Positions 27,933-34,683 of a stretch of DNA of 64,000 nucleotides are shown here, piece by piece. This DNA comes from Paenibacillus sp. FSL R10-2782 (GTDB taxonomy: Bacteria > Bacillota > Bacilli > Paenibacillales > Paenibacillaceae). The stretch spans positions 5,310,501 to 5,374,500 of the forward strand of contig NZ_CP151951.1 of assembly GCF_038592985.1 (NCBI RefSeq), written 5' to 3'. The notes under the pieces were generated by a model. The model was not told the DNA's origin, did no database searches, and was given only the letters and a program-made list of their open reading frames with translations. The first letter of the stretch is position 1, and each line of letters starts with the position of its first letter. The position numbers and the translations under genes were made by a program.

Positions 27933-28376
27933 TTAAAGAAGCATCCATCCACCGCTGGTGGAATGCACTCGCGTCACTACACCTTTACCGGTAATGAATC
28001 TGATTCCCTGTGTTTCGTATTCAATAAATGGGAATTTAACTTCAATCAAATCATATCTCCCTTGATTGTCCTCCAAAAAGTCTTGGAGATACCCCATTTC
28101 CCAGTAACCATTAATAACCATACTTTTGAGAGCTTCTTTTTCACTAGGAATCATACCCACCAGGAGAGAAGCTATGCCTGCTGCCAAACTAGGTGCAGTG
28201 TATTTAAAAAACATAGCTCCAATAACAGACAGCGAAGTACTTAACGCAATGGCCAAAGCATTAGTATTTTGCTCTACAAGACCCTTATCATAAACATTTC
28301 GTTGTGCTCTTTGCATTTGTCTGACCTGATCCAAATTCAAAACGATACTAGCAGTGTATTCTTTTGTAAATGCCAT
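27933..28376 (-). CDS. Hypothetical protein with central hydrophobic segment
   Basis: Not recognised. 147 residues from ATG 28376 behind AAAAGGAGAT. The N-terminal part is basic and amphipathic (SIVLNLDQVRQMQRAQR). Residues ~40-77 are Ala/Ser/Leu-rich and hydrophobic (two possible helices, ALAIALSTSLSVIGAMFF and SLAAGIASLLVGMI). The carboxyl third is soluble and beta-like (RYDLIEVKFPFIEYETQGIRF, broken here into shorter motifs). It has no signal peptide. It could be a small membrane-active protein; function unknown. Confidence 0.65.
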   Translation of the reverse strand: MAFTKEYTASIVLNLDQVRQMQRAQRNVYDKGLVEQNTNALAIALSTSLSVIGAMFFKYTAPSLAAGIASLLVGMIPSEKEALKSMVINGYWEMGYLQDFLEDNQGRYDLIEVKFPFIEYETQGIRFITGKGVVTRVHSTSGGWMLL

Positions 28377-28518
28377 AATAATTATCTCCTTTTAATTAAA
28401 GTTTTTTTGTCTAATCAGACTGGCTAGAGAAAGCTGCGCGCTTTTATTTGCTTCTCGTTATATAGGGAAAAAAAGAAGCATTTTTACAACTCATTCATAC
28501 TTTTTTATTTAAAAGTTT

Positions 28519-28820
28519 CTATTCCAGTTGGTTTAACTGAATGTACTCTAAAAATTCAACGATAATCTGGGAAATGGCATCTTCTTGTGGCAAGTAAATA
28601 AATTTACTTACATGCAAAATATCGTTTTTTAAGAGATATCAATGAGCTGTAGCATAGCTTGGCTGTCCTTTTTCTGAACTATTTGTATTAATCTTAAAAG
28701 TCCACTGTCTGAGATAGTTTCTGGAGCATTTTTCTTCCATTTTCTCACCGCCTGTTGACTAATGTGTAATTGCTGAGCTACTTAAGATTCAGTTAAATCT
28801 TCAATATAAAGCTTATACAT
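28519..28820 (-). pseudogene. Broken small HTH regulator gene
   Basis: From ATG 28820 (GGAGATAT upstream) the frame reads MYKLYIEDLTES, then an in-frame TAA at 28782-28784, then VAQQLHISQQAVRKWKK, a clear helix-turn-helix. It continues to LQLIDIS and stops. A second frame then carries ILHVSKFIYLPQEDAISQII and ends at 28519. One point stop and one frameshift separate three conserved-looking pieces. The region is therefore a decayed XRE/MerR-sized DNA-binding gene, not intergenic noise. Confidence 0.6.
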
Positions 28821-28883
28821 TGGTTGATATATCTCCCTAAGCCTGTTTTCTCAAACTACAACGTGAACCCTAAGAAAAAACGC

Positions 28884-28919
28884 AAAGAAGCTCCAGACCT
28901 GAGGCCCAGAGCTTTCTTT
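28884..28919 (-). terminator. Terminator of the first secreted paralogue gene
   Basis: Minus strand AAAGAAAGCTCT / GAGCTTCTTT stem followed by GCGTTTTTTCTT, 15 bases past the stop. Confidence 0.75.
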
Positions 28920-28933
28920 GTTTAGGTCAGTTA

Positions 28934-29452
28934 TTATTTTGCGTCCAAAGGCAATGAACCCTCTACACCCCAAATTTCCACATTAACTTTGTTTGTACCA
29001 CCGCGGAACTGAATTGTATATCGTCCAGAACGCAAACCGTCCGAAAATCCCGCATCAGTACTTCTCCAAACTGTTTCACTGTTTTTGCTGATTGTCTTGC
29101 CGTCAACATACACTTTACCAGAATCGTTGTGCTGTACAGTAAAATCAACCGGGGCATTAGCATAGTTCCTAATGCGCAATTTAACATGCCCAAAACCCTT
29201 AGGAACCTCGAAGCTACCTGGTGCAGTTGCACTTCCCCCTACAGTAAAGTTAAAAGAATTCCCCACACTCTGAGGAGTTATGACATGTTCACCAATAGTT
29301 GTTGCACCAGCATCTTGGGTCGCCGTAGTGGATGTATTCTCCGAAATCTTATCAGGATGAGGTACTGCCGCATCATTTTGTGCTGCGTAAATGTTAGGTG
29401 TACCTACAACAAAAAGCAGTAAAGCAGCAATAATAATCGCTATTTTTTTCAT
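28934..29452 (-). CDS. Secreted protein, paralogue 1, unknown function
   Basis: 172 residues from ATG 29452 (AAGGGAATATC upstream). A signal peptide (KKIAIIIAALLLFVVGT...AA) is followed by a Thr/Ala-rich spacer (STTATQDAGATTIGEHVITP) and a ~110-residue domain predicted to be all beta: GFGHVKLRIRNYANAPVDF, VQHNDSGKVYVDGKTIS, TVWRSTDAGFSDGLRSG, RYTIQFRGG. It is about 50% identical to the protein at 30372-30884 throughout, including the spacer, so the two arose by duplication. The fold resembles an extracellular beta-sandwich. No catalytic residues are evident. Function unknown. Confidence 0.75.
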   Translation of the reverse strand: MKKIAIIIAALLLFVVGTPNIYAAQNDAAVPHPDKISENTSTTATQDAGATTIGEHVITPQSVGNSFNFTVGGSATAPGSFEVPKGFGHVKLRIRNYANAPVDFTVQHNDSGKVYVDGKTISKNSETVWRSTDAGFSDGLRSGRYTIQFRGGTNKVNVEIWGVEGSLPLDAK

Positions 29453-29546
29453 GATATTCCCTTCTGGTCATATATTTACATTATAATGGTAACATTCACA
29501 TTTGTTTTACAGGCGTTTTATCACACTTCATAAAGGAGAGAGATCC

Positions 29547-29648
29547 ATGTATTCCCTAAGCGGTACCATTACTTTAATATCAAGCATGTCTATGTTTTGG
29601 CTTTTATACTATTTATGTATCTTTCAGGTATATGAGATCAATCAGTAG
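29547..29648 (+). CDS. Small hydrophobic protein 1 (33 residues)
   Basis: ATG 29547 stands seven bases after TAAAGGAGAGAG, a strong ribosome site. The product, MYSLSGTITLISSMSMFWLL followed by a Tyr/Leu/Cys-rich end and VYEINQ, is a single predicted membrane helix. It is too short for usual gene callers. It is transcribed away from the secreted paralogue 1 gene. Unknown function; a small membrane peptide, bacteriocin or toxin is possible. Confidence 0.5.
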   Translation: MYSLSGTITLISSMSMFWLLYYLCIFQVYEINQ

Positions 29649-29802
29649 CAAGGTTCCATCTTTTTCTTGTAGATGATCCTCTCTTGCGTTTCCTCATCTG
29701 TTGACTGACCATAAACTACTTCATTTTGACTGAAGTTTTTTTACAAACAATCCCTCCTTCGTTTTGATTCTGTCAGGATGACTGGGAGGGGTAAGAGAAG
29801 TG

Positions 29803-29889
29803 ATGAATATTGATAATCTCCAAAAGTTGATGTGCGCAACCTTTTGGATTATAATAACCATGTTTATATTTTTTGGATTTATTACATAA
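29803..29889 (+). CDS. Small hydrophobic protein 2 (28 residues)
   Basis: ATG 29803 lies downstream of GGGAGGGGTAAGAGAA. The product begins MNIDNLQKLMCATFW and continues as IIITMFIFFGFIT, one membrane helix. It ends 20 bases before the next small membrane gene, so the two are probably one transcript. Confidence 0.5.
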   Translation: MNIDNLQKLMCATFWIIITMFIFFGFIT

Positions 29890-29909
29890 AATTATAAAGG
29901 GTGATGACA

Positions 29910-30131
29910 ATGAATAGGGCCGCGACAGGAACAATATTTTGTTTTATATCTGCTATGTTGTATTCTTCTTACTTTCTTAGTGCATCAATTATAGGAGCCG
30001 GAACGTTAAATCCTAATTATAATGTAACGTTTGATTCTCTAAAAGTTTTTGCCGTAATAGCTTTGATTATTGGAGTAGCTTACTTAGCTGTAAGTGAATA
30101 TGAATATTTTAAAAAAAAGAAGAAGGACTAG
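29910..30131 (+). CDS. Small two-helix membrane protein (73 residues)
   Basis: ATG 29910 follows AAAGGGTGATGACA; a GTG at 29901 and ATG at 29904 are alternatives that sit too close to the ribosome site. Two predicted helices (GTIFCFISAMLYSSYFLSAS and VFAVIALIIGVAYLAV) are separated by an exposed loop GAGTLNPNYNVTF, and the tail is lysine-rich (EYFKKKKKD). Not recognised. It closes a row of three tiny membrane-protein genes between the two secreted paralogue genes. Confidence 0.65.
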   Translation: MNRAATGTIFCFISAMLYSSYFLSASIIGAGTLNPNYNVTFDSLKVFAVIALIIGVAYLAVSEYEYFKKKKKD

Positions 30132-30145
30132 TCCTTCTTCTTTTA
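30116..30145 (+). terminator. Terminator overlapping the stop of the small membrane gene
   Basis: AAGAAGAAGGACTAGTCCTTCTTCTT is a palindrome that includes the stop codon and is followed by TTT. Confidence 0.7.
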
Positions 30146-30371
30146 CATTATCAATTAATTACTATAGCTTTGTTTCTACTACAGTGATTACACCTTGTAC
30201 TTTACCACCTGCAAAGCCATTGGACTAATCCTATTTCCGCCATCAAGAACCTTAAAAGATTCTTCCTTATAAGACTAATACTTTTTCATGAGAGCAACTC
30301 GTGGCTATGAGTTATACAGGAGAGCAGATGAAGGTTGGGGCTTTCTTTGCTTCGTTACATTAGCCGTTAAG

Positions 30372-30884
30372 CTATCTGATATCCGCAGGCCGTGAACCGG
30401 CAATTCCATTGAATTCCGCATTAACGTTATAATCGCCACCACGCCATTGAAGAGTGTAGCTTCCTGAACGCAAACCGTCTGTGTAACCTTCGTCAGTACT
30501 TCTCCAAGTAATTGAACTGCCAGGCGAGATTCTTGTTCCAGAGATGTACTCTTTACCTGAATCATTGTGCAATAAACTTACTCTAACTGGATAACTAGAG
30601 TTATTTTTCAGAGTAAGTTTAACATGGCCATATCCTCTAGGAACATCAAAGGAACTTTGGACCGTTGCACCTCCTTGTACTCTACTGCCGAAAGTATTTC
30701 CGACGTTTTGAGGAGTTACTACATGGTCACCAGTAGTTGTTGTACCAGTATCTCGGGTCGCCGTAGTGGATGTATTCGCAGAATCACTTACATCTGAATC
30801 CGCAAAAATTGCACTTGATATGGCAGCAGCCCCTAGTAAACTAATAGATAAGGCTGATGCAATCAATAATTTGTTCTTTTTCAT
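30372..30884 (-). CDS. Secreted protein, paralogue 2, unknown function
   Basis: 170 residues from ATG 30884, nine bases after TTTGGAG (a TTG frame start at 30899 lies on the ribosome site and is unlikely). Signal peptide KKNKLLIASALSISLLGAAA, spacer STTATRDTGTTTTGDHVVTP, then a beta-rich domain with the same key blocks as paralogue 1: GYGHVKLTLKNN, LLHNDSGKEYISG, ITWRSTDEGYTDGLRSGSY, TLQWRGG. The HNDSGK and WRSTDxGxxDGLRSG blocks are the best family markers. No obvious catalytic centre. Probably secreted to act at the cell surface. Confidence 0.75.
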   Translation of the reverse strand: MKKNKLLIASALSISLLGAAAISSAIFADSDVSDSANTSTTATRDTGTTTTGDHVVTPQNVGNTFGSRVQGGATVQSSFDVPRGYGHVKLTLKNNSSYPVRVSLLHNDSGKEYISGTRISPGSSITWRSTDEGYTDGLRSGSYTLQWRGGDYNVNAEFNGIAGSRPADIR

Positions 30885-31392
30885 AGATTTTTTCTCCAAA
30901 TAATATTATTTTATAGAAACTTCTTTTGCATAGAAACTCACAAAAAAAGCGACTAACAACGCTAATAAACATGTAAGTATGTAATCTTATGTAATCGAGC
31001 AAAAAATAGAGTGAAGAAAATTGCATGTGAAAAAACATTTCAAACATATTGCATTATTATTATATTCTTTTATCAATGGTAATTATTTCAATAATAATTA
31101 TATCACACGATTTCTGTTTTTCTACGCAAATGTTCAATAATCCCCTATAAATGAATCCCCTCTCCTAGATCGCTAACCTCACAAAGCTTTTAACAAGCTT
31201 GCATTGCCATTTCCCTTAGGTCAAAGGATAGGTTTTATGGGTCATTGGTTGGTTTTTGAAATTAATATGTGCATCGATTCTTACCCATACCTCAAGAAAT
31301 TAATTACATTTTATGACATGTTAATGTATTTTTCTTTTAAAAAAGCCATTATATAGAATGATTATACTAGTTAGATGAGAGGAGGAATAGTT
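30885..31392. other. AT-rich intergenic region (~500 bases)
   Basis: Holds the promoter region of the paralogue 2 gene and, near 31360, a TATACT-like plus-strand -10. No supported gene; one 68-codon minus-strand frame here has no ribosome site. Confidence 0.45.
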
Positions 31393-31446
31393 TTGCATAA
31401 ACAGCATCTGTTTTATTTATTTGAACGAAACCAGGCGTCATGCTAA
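31393..31446 (+). CDS. Possible 17-residue peptide gene
   Basis: TTG 31393 is preceded by GAGAGGAGGAATAG, an excellent ribosome site, and by a TATACT-like -10 ~25 bases earlier. The product is MHKQHLFYLFERNQASC. Without homologues in view this is only a candidate leader or small peptide. Confidence 0.3.
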   Translation: MHKQHLFYLFERNQASC

Positions 31447-31498
31447 GGCAAGAAAAACAATGTAGGTGATGTGGCTTTGAAAGCATGAGGATGTTGGG

Positions 31499-31678
31499 TT
31501 ATATCAGTTGGGTCAGCTTCTTGGTCTGGAACATACGGTTGTACTGATTAATTAGTTCATCCAACAACATAGACTGTTCAAGCACACAGGCATGTCCGAA
31601 ACCATACTGTTCGTACAGATCATGCAATCGTTGCCGGGCATCTTCCAACTGTTGATTTAACGTTTCATCTGTATTCAT
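31499..31678 (-). CDS. Spo0E-like aspartyl-phosphate phosphatase
   Basis: 59 residues from ATG 31678, which follows GGAGGGAATGCG; the open frame upstream is not needed. Two short helices carry the Spo0E signature EQSMLLDELINQYNR (family core SxxLDxLI), which removes phosphate from Spo0A~P and delays sporulation. It is highly similar to the protein at 63472-63654. It lies downstream of, and on the same strand as, an RRNPP receptor/propeptide cassette, an association that is repeated near the second copy. Confidence 0.85.
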   Translation of the reverse strand: MNTDETLNQQLEDARQRLHDLYEQYGFGHACVLEQSMLLDELINQYNRMFQTKKLTQLI

Positions 31679-31818
31679 AGCGCATTCCCTCCTAATGTAT
31701 CTCATTTTAGGATGGAATGTGGAAATATGAATGGCTATTTTAGCAATCAAAAATCAGAGAAATATAACAAAAAAAGACCAGCGGCTAGGCTGGTCAATGG
31801 TAATGAAATGGTGCTCGG

Positions 31819-31932
31819 TCAAGCTGAACCAATGTGTTCTTGCGGTTTGAATATGCCCAGGGTAGGGTCTTTAGCCTGAACTGGTAGTACCAGTACCAGT
31901 ACAAAGCTAATTACTGTCAAGAGCAAAGCCAT
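31819..31932 (-). CDS. RRNPP signalling propeptide 1 (AloP/Phr-like)
   Basis: A 37-residue gene whose ATG 31932 lies inside the last codons of the receptor gene, +1 frame. The product has a hydrophobic export signal (MALLLTVISFVLVLVLPVQA) and a short polar tail KDPTLGIFKPQEHIGSA. The carboxyl residues would be the mature peptide after export and trimming, as in Phr, PapR and the Alo systems described in P. polymyxa. No strong ribosome site precedes the ATG; reading through from the receptor or coupling at its stop codon is likely. The tail shares the FKPxxxH-G-A pattern with propeptide 2. Confidence 0.7.
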   Translation of the reverse strand: MALLLTVISFVLVLVLPVQAKDPTLGIFKPQEHIGSA

Positions 31933-33292
31933 CTTTTTGATCGATTTCGTTCCACATTTTTTGAAGTTTTCTTCCTGTTTCAAGGACAGCTTTCACACTA
32001 AAGCGCTCAAATAATCGTGCACAATTTGAAATAACCAGTTGATTATTCATTGTAAGAGCATGTTCCCAAGCGACTAAAAGGCACTCGAAACCATATGAAT
32101 ATCTACCTTTATTCAGGCTGTATTTAGCCATCTTATACCAAAAACGTGCATACTGCTGTGGTAAGAATTGTTGTGTGTACATATCTGTAGATGAAACTTC
32201 CTGATACGCCGTAATTTGGGGTTCAAAGCGTCGAAGGATATGATCCACATCTATGTTATAGCGATTGGCTGCTTCAATAACGTTTAAGAGTTCTGCAAAA
32301 ATCTCTTTCTCACCTGCCATATATTCTACGTAGTCCGGCAGGACACTCACATCTCCCGACATCAGCTTATTCACATACGTATTTATTTTTGCCCATCGCT
32401 GAAATCGCCCCAGCCAATGGAGTGTGTCCGGGTCAGTTTCCTTGACCCAGCTTAGATCAGCATAACCCCGAAGATGTGCTAATGCCTGCTCATGATCTCC
32501 TTTTGCATCACAGGCATGAGCACACAGCAACTCGGAATAGGCTATGTATACAAAAAGTGGCCTACTTAGCTTCTTTTGTGGTTCTTTTTCCTTGCGCTCA
32601 GAGTTATGAACCAAATCATATTGAACCTGTCCTAATTGTCCCATCTGCTTTGCATACTTATATACCTTGTCCCACTGGCTCAATGCTCTGTACACATTCG
32701 CTAAATCTTTCAGCGCATCTAGCTGATCTATCTCATTCAAACGATGGACAAACGACTCAAATTTGGCCGCAGCGTCCATATTGCGATTCTGATCCTTTCC
32801 GATCGCAAGGGTGAACAGGCGATATTGGCAGATCGCAAGTCGTTCCGAATGCTGCTGTTTTTCGCCCTCGGCGATGTTCTCGTATAGGTAAGCCGCTGCT
32901 TCCCGATAATCTTGTTTATAACAATCCTCTGCTAATGCAAAGAGATAAGGAAGATAGCCCAGATCATCCAGCAGCACACTTACTACTTTTTGCAAACAGT
33001 CTACGCGCTGAAACTGCACACAGCGGTACAGGAACGGGCTAATTCTTCTCCAGTTCAGCGGTGCATCTATCACACTTTCTTCAATATATCTTTCATAGAA
33101 ATAGTCTGTTGGTAAATTCATTCCTAACGTAATGCGATCCAATTGGTGCACCGAAATGGTACGATTGCCCGTTACAATGCCGCTCACCGTACCCGGATTC
33201 ATGCCAGCAATGTGTCCAAACTCGGTCATGCTCAAGCCTGCTTGTTTTAGGTATCTTTCTAATTCTGCTCTAATCTTAGGTGTGATTTCCAT
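31907..33292 (-). CDS. RRNPP receptor 1: XRE HTH plus TPR repeats (AloR-like)
   Basis: 461 residues. An N-terminal XRE helix-turn-helix (ELERYLKQAGLSMTEFGHIA, then NPGTVSGIVTGNR, DRIT) is followed by ~380 residues of helix-rich TPR-type repeats (CQYRLFTLAIGKDQN; YIAYSELLCAHACDAKGDHE; AKYSLNKGRYSYGFECLLVA). This is the layout of peptide-sensing RRNPP regulators (PlcR, NprR, AimR, Alo). The propeptide gene 31819-31932 overlaps the 3' end on the same strand. A paralogue with the same start region lies at 56695-58062. It should bind the re-imported peptide and alter transcription of unknown targets. Confidence 0.85.
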   Translation of the reverse strand: MEITPKIRAELERYLKQAGLSMTEFGHIAGMNPGTVSGIVTGNRTISVHQLDRITLGMNLPTDYFYERYIEESVIDAPLNWRRISPFLYRCVQFQRVDCLQKVVSVLLDDLGYLPYLFALAEDCYKQDYREAAAYLYENIAEGEKQQHSERLAICQYRLFTLAIGKDQNRNMDAAAKFESFVHRLNEIDQLDALKDLANVYRALSQWDKVYKYAKQMGQLGQVQYDLVHNSERKEKEPQKKLSRPLFVYIAYSELLCAHACDAKGDHEQALAHLRGYADLSWVKETDPDTLHWLGRFQRWAKINTYVNKLMSGDVSVLPDYVEYMAGEKEIFAELLNVIEAANRYNIDVDHILRRFEPQITAYQEVSSTDMYTQQFLPQQYARFWYKMAKYSLNKGRYSYGFECLLVAWEHALTMNNQLVISNCARLFERFSVKAVLETGRKLQKMWNEIDQKDGFALDSN

Positions 33293-33471
33293 AAATAAAC
33301 CACCCTTTCAGCGTGAACTTTAATATGATACACATTTTTTTCAAAAATATATTTTGGAAACTTATAATATGATATAAGTTTTGACTACTCCTGATGGTAC
33401 CACATTTTGGAATAACAATAAATACTTCTATTTTATTGCTTTTTATCTTGGTAATAGGAGGTCTTTTGGCA

Positions 33472-33903
33472 ATGCCTCATGTGAAAATGACAAAAAACTT
33501 AGACCCTACAGGGCGCTTAGTCATTCCCAAGGAAATCTTGTTTACATGCGATATTTTTCACGGTCATTCTATTGAATTTTTTGCAGATGAAAAGACGGGT
33601 ACGCTATTACTACAAAGATATTACGGGCAGTCTTGTCATTTTTGTCTCTCTACCGAAGAATTAGTCGGTTTCAAAGGCTCTCTCATATGTAAAAATTGCA
33701 ACTATATGCTCAAAACCGAATCTATGCGTGTACAAGTCTTTCAGCCCAGAGAGATCATGGCCCAGCTTCTTTTAGATCTATATGAAAGCCATCCACATGC
33801 TACACAACAGCAATATGCTGGCATGTTGGGTATCTCAGAAGCTCGCATAAGCCAGCTCATACAACAAGTGTTCGATCAGGCAAGTGCCCATCTGGAGAAA
33901 TGA
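33472..33903 (+). CDS. AbrB-like regulator with zinc ribbon and C-terminal HTH (copy 1)
   Basis: 143 residues from ATG 33472 (AGGAGG ten bases upstream); the longer frame starting further left adds a spurious hydrophobic stretch. N-terminal swapped-hairpin AbrB/SpoVT DNA-binding domain (NLDPTGRLVIPKEI) is followed by a four-cysteine ribbon (CHFCLSTEELVGFKGSLICKNC) and a carboxyl helix-turn-helix (QQQYAGMLGISEARISQLIQ). The 3' end overlaps the ATG region of the next gene set (four bases into a longer reading of copy 2), so both are co-transcribed. Likely a transition-state regulator. Confidence 0.8.
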   Translation: MPHVKMTKNLDPTGRLVIPKEILFTCDIFHGHSIEFFADEKTGTLLLQRYYGQSCHFCLSTEELVGFKGSLICKNCNYMLKTESMRVQVFQPREIMAQLLLDLYESHPHATQQQYAGMLGISEARISQLIQQVFDQASAHLEK

Positions 33904-33938
33904 GCTTGGCCAAGACAGTTGAAGAAGGAGGATATCAT

Positions 33939-34385
33939 ATGAAGAATACAGGTATGACTCGCTCTTTAGATTCGTTAGGACGAATCGTTATTCCTAAAGA
34001 AATGCGGATGTCCATGGGTATTGGTATTGGCGATCCTTTAGAATTTTATATGGATATTGAAACCGGTTTTTTGAGTATGCGAAAGTATATCGGAATCGCC
34101 TGTAACCTATGTAATGCTGTCGAAGATCTGACCTATTTTAGAAATTCACTTTTATGTAAAACCTGTATACAAGAGCTAAAAGGAAATATAGGCGTTAGTC
34201 GCACTCCTGCTCCAATGGTTGAGAAACCTGTGTACAAAGGAAAGAGAGTCAACCAATCATCACAACAATTAGTCGAGCGTCTAAGAAAAATAGTACATGA
34301 ACATCCTCATGCCAAGCAGGGAGAATATGCACAATGGCTTGGCGTGTCACAAGGCCGTATATCGCAGCTTAAAAAGCTGTTGTAG
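33939..34385 (+). CDS. AbrB-like regulator with zinc ribbon and C-terminal HTH (copy 2)
   Basis: 148 residues from ATG 33939, behind AAGGAGGATATCAT. Canonical AbrB start MKNTGMTRSLDSLGRIVIPK, then CNLCNAVEDLTYFRNSLLC with a second CxxC (CKTC), then a linker rich in Pro/Lys and a carboxyl HTH (GEYAQWLGVSQGRISQL) closely similar to copy 1. Bacillus AbrB itself has 94 residues, so the ribbon and HTH are additions. A third, shorter relative (AbrB domain plus ribbon, no HTH) is at 63739-63987. Tandem arrangement with copy 1 suggests duplication and heteromer formation. Confidence 0.83.
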   Translation: MKNTGMTRSLDSLGRIVIPKEMRMSMGIGIGDPLEFYMDIETGFLSMRKYIGIACNLCNAVEDLTYFRNSLLCKTCIQELKGNIGVSRTPAPMVEKPVYKGKRVNQSSQQLVERLRKIVHEHPHAKQGEYAQWLGVSQGRISQLKKLL

Positions 34386-34414
34386 CTTGATTAACCTGCC
34401 AAAAATCAGTATAC

Positions 34415-34655
34415 TAACAAAAAAGCAAACGACATTACGCCCGTGAAGAGCATCCAACTCGGAGGCGTTTACGCCAAGGAACATACATGAGTGTACAAGA
34501 TGAACATGTATTCCTAAGTAAACCGGACACCCGCCCGTTATAGCGGAGCAAAGTGGATTGGAGAGTCATGGCATCTGTCATGCTGTCCGGTCAATTTGGG
34601 TGGCACCGCGAGATCAGAGCGCTCCTCGTCCCATGTGGATGAGGGCGCTTTTTGT
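34415..34655 (+). promoter_or_regulatory. T-box leader upstream of the seryl-tRNA synthetase gene
   Basis: The T-box sequence TTTGGGTGGCACCGCG lies at 34595-34610 and is followed at 34615-34654 by the attenuator hairpin (AGCGCTCCTC / GAGGGCGCT plus T-run). Upstream, ACCGGACA and TGTCCGGT (34508-34590) close a long stem. The leader should sense uncharged tRNA-Ser and allow read-through. The specifier codon could not be placed with confidence because stem I is not canonical. Confidence 0.85.
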
Positions 34656-34683
34656 ATTTTTATCCGAAAAGGAGTGCGGTGTC

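Noticed and set aside
30841..31047. 68-codon minus-strand frame upstream of secreted paralogue 2
   Set aside because: No ribosome site, overlaps the start and upstream region of the paralogue 2 gene; hydrophobic content explained by AT-rich DNA.
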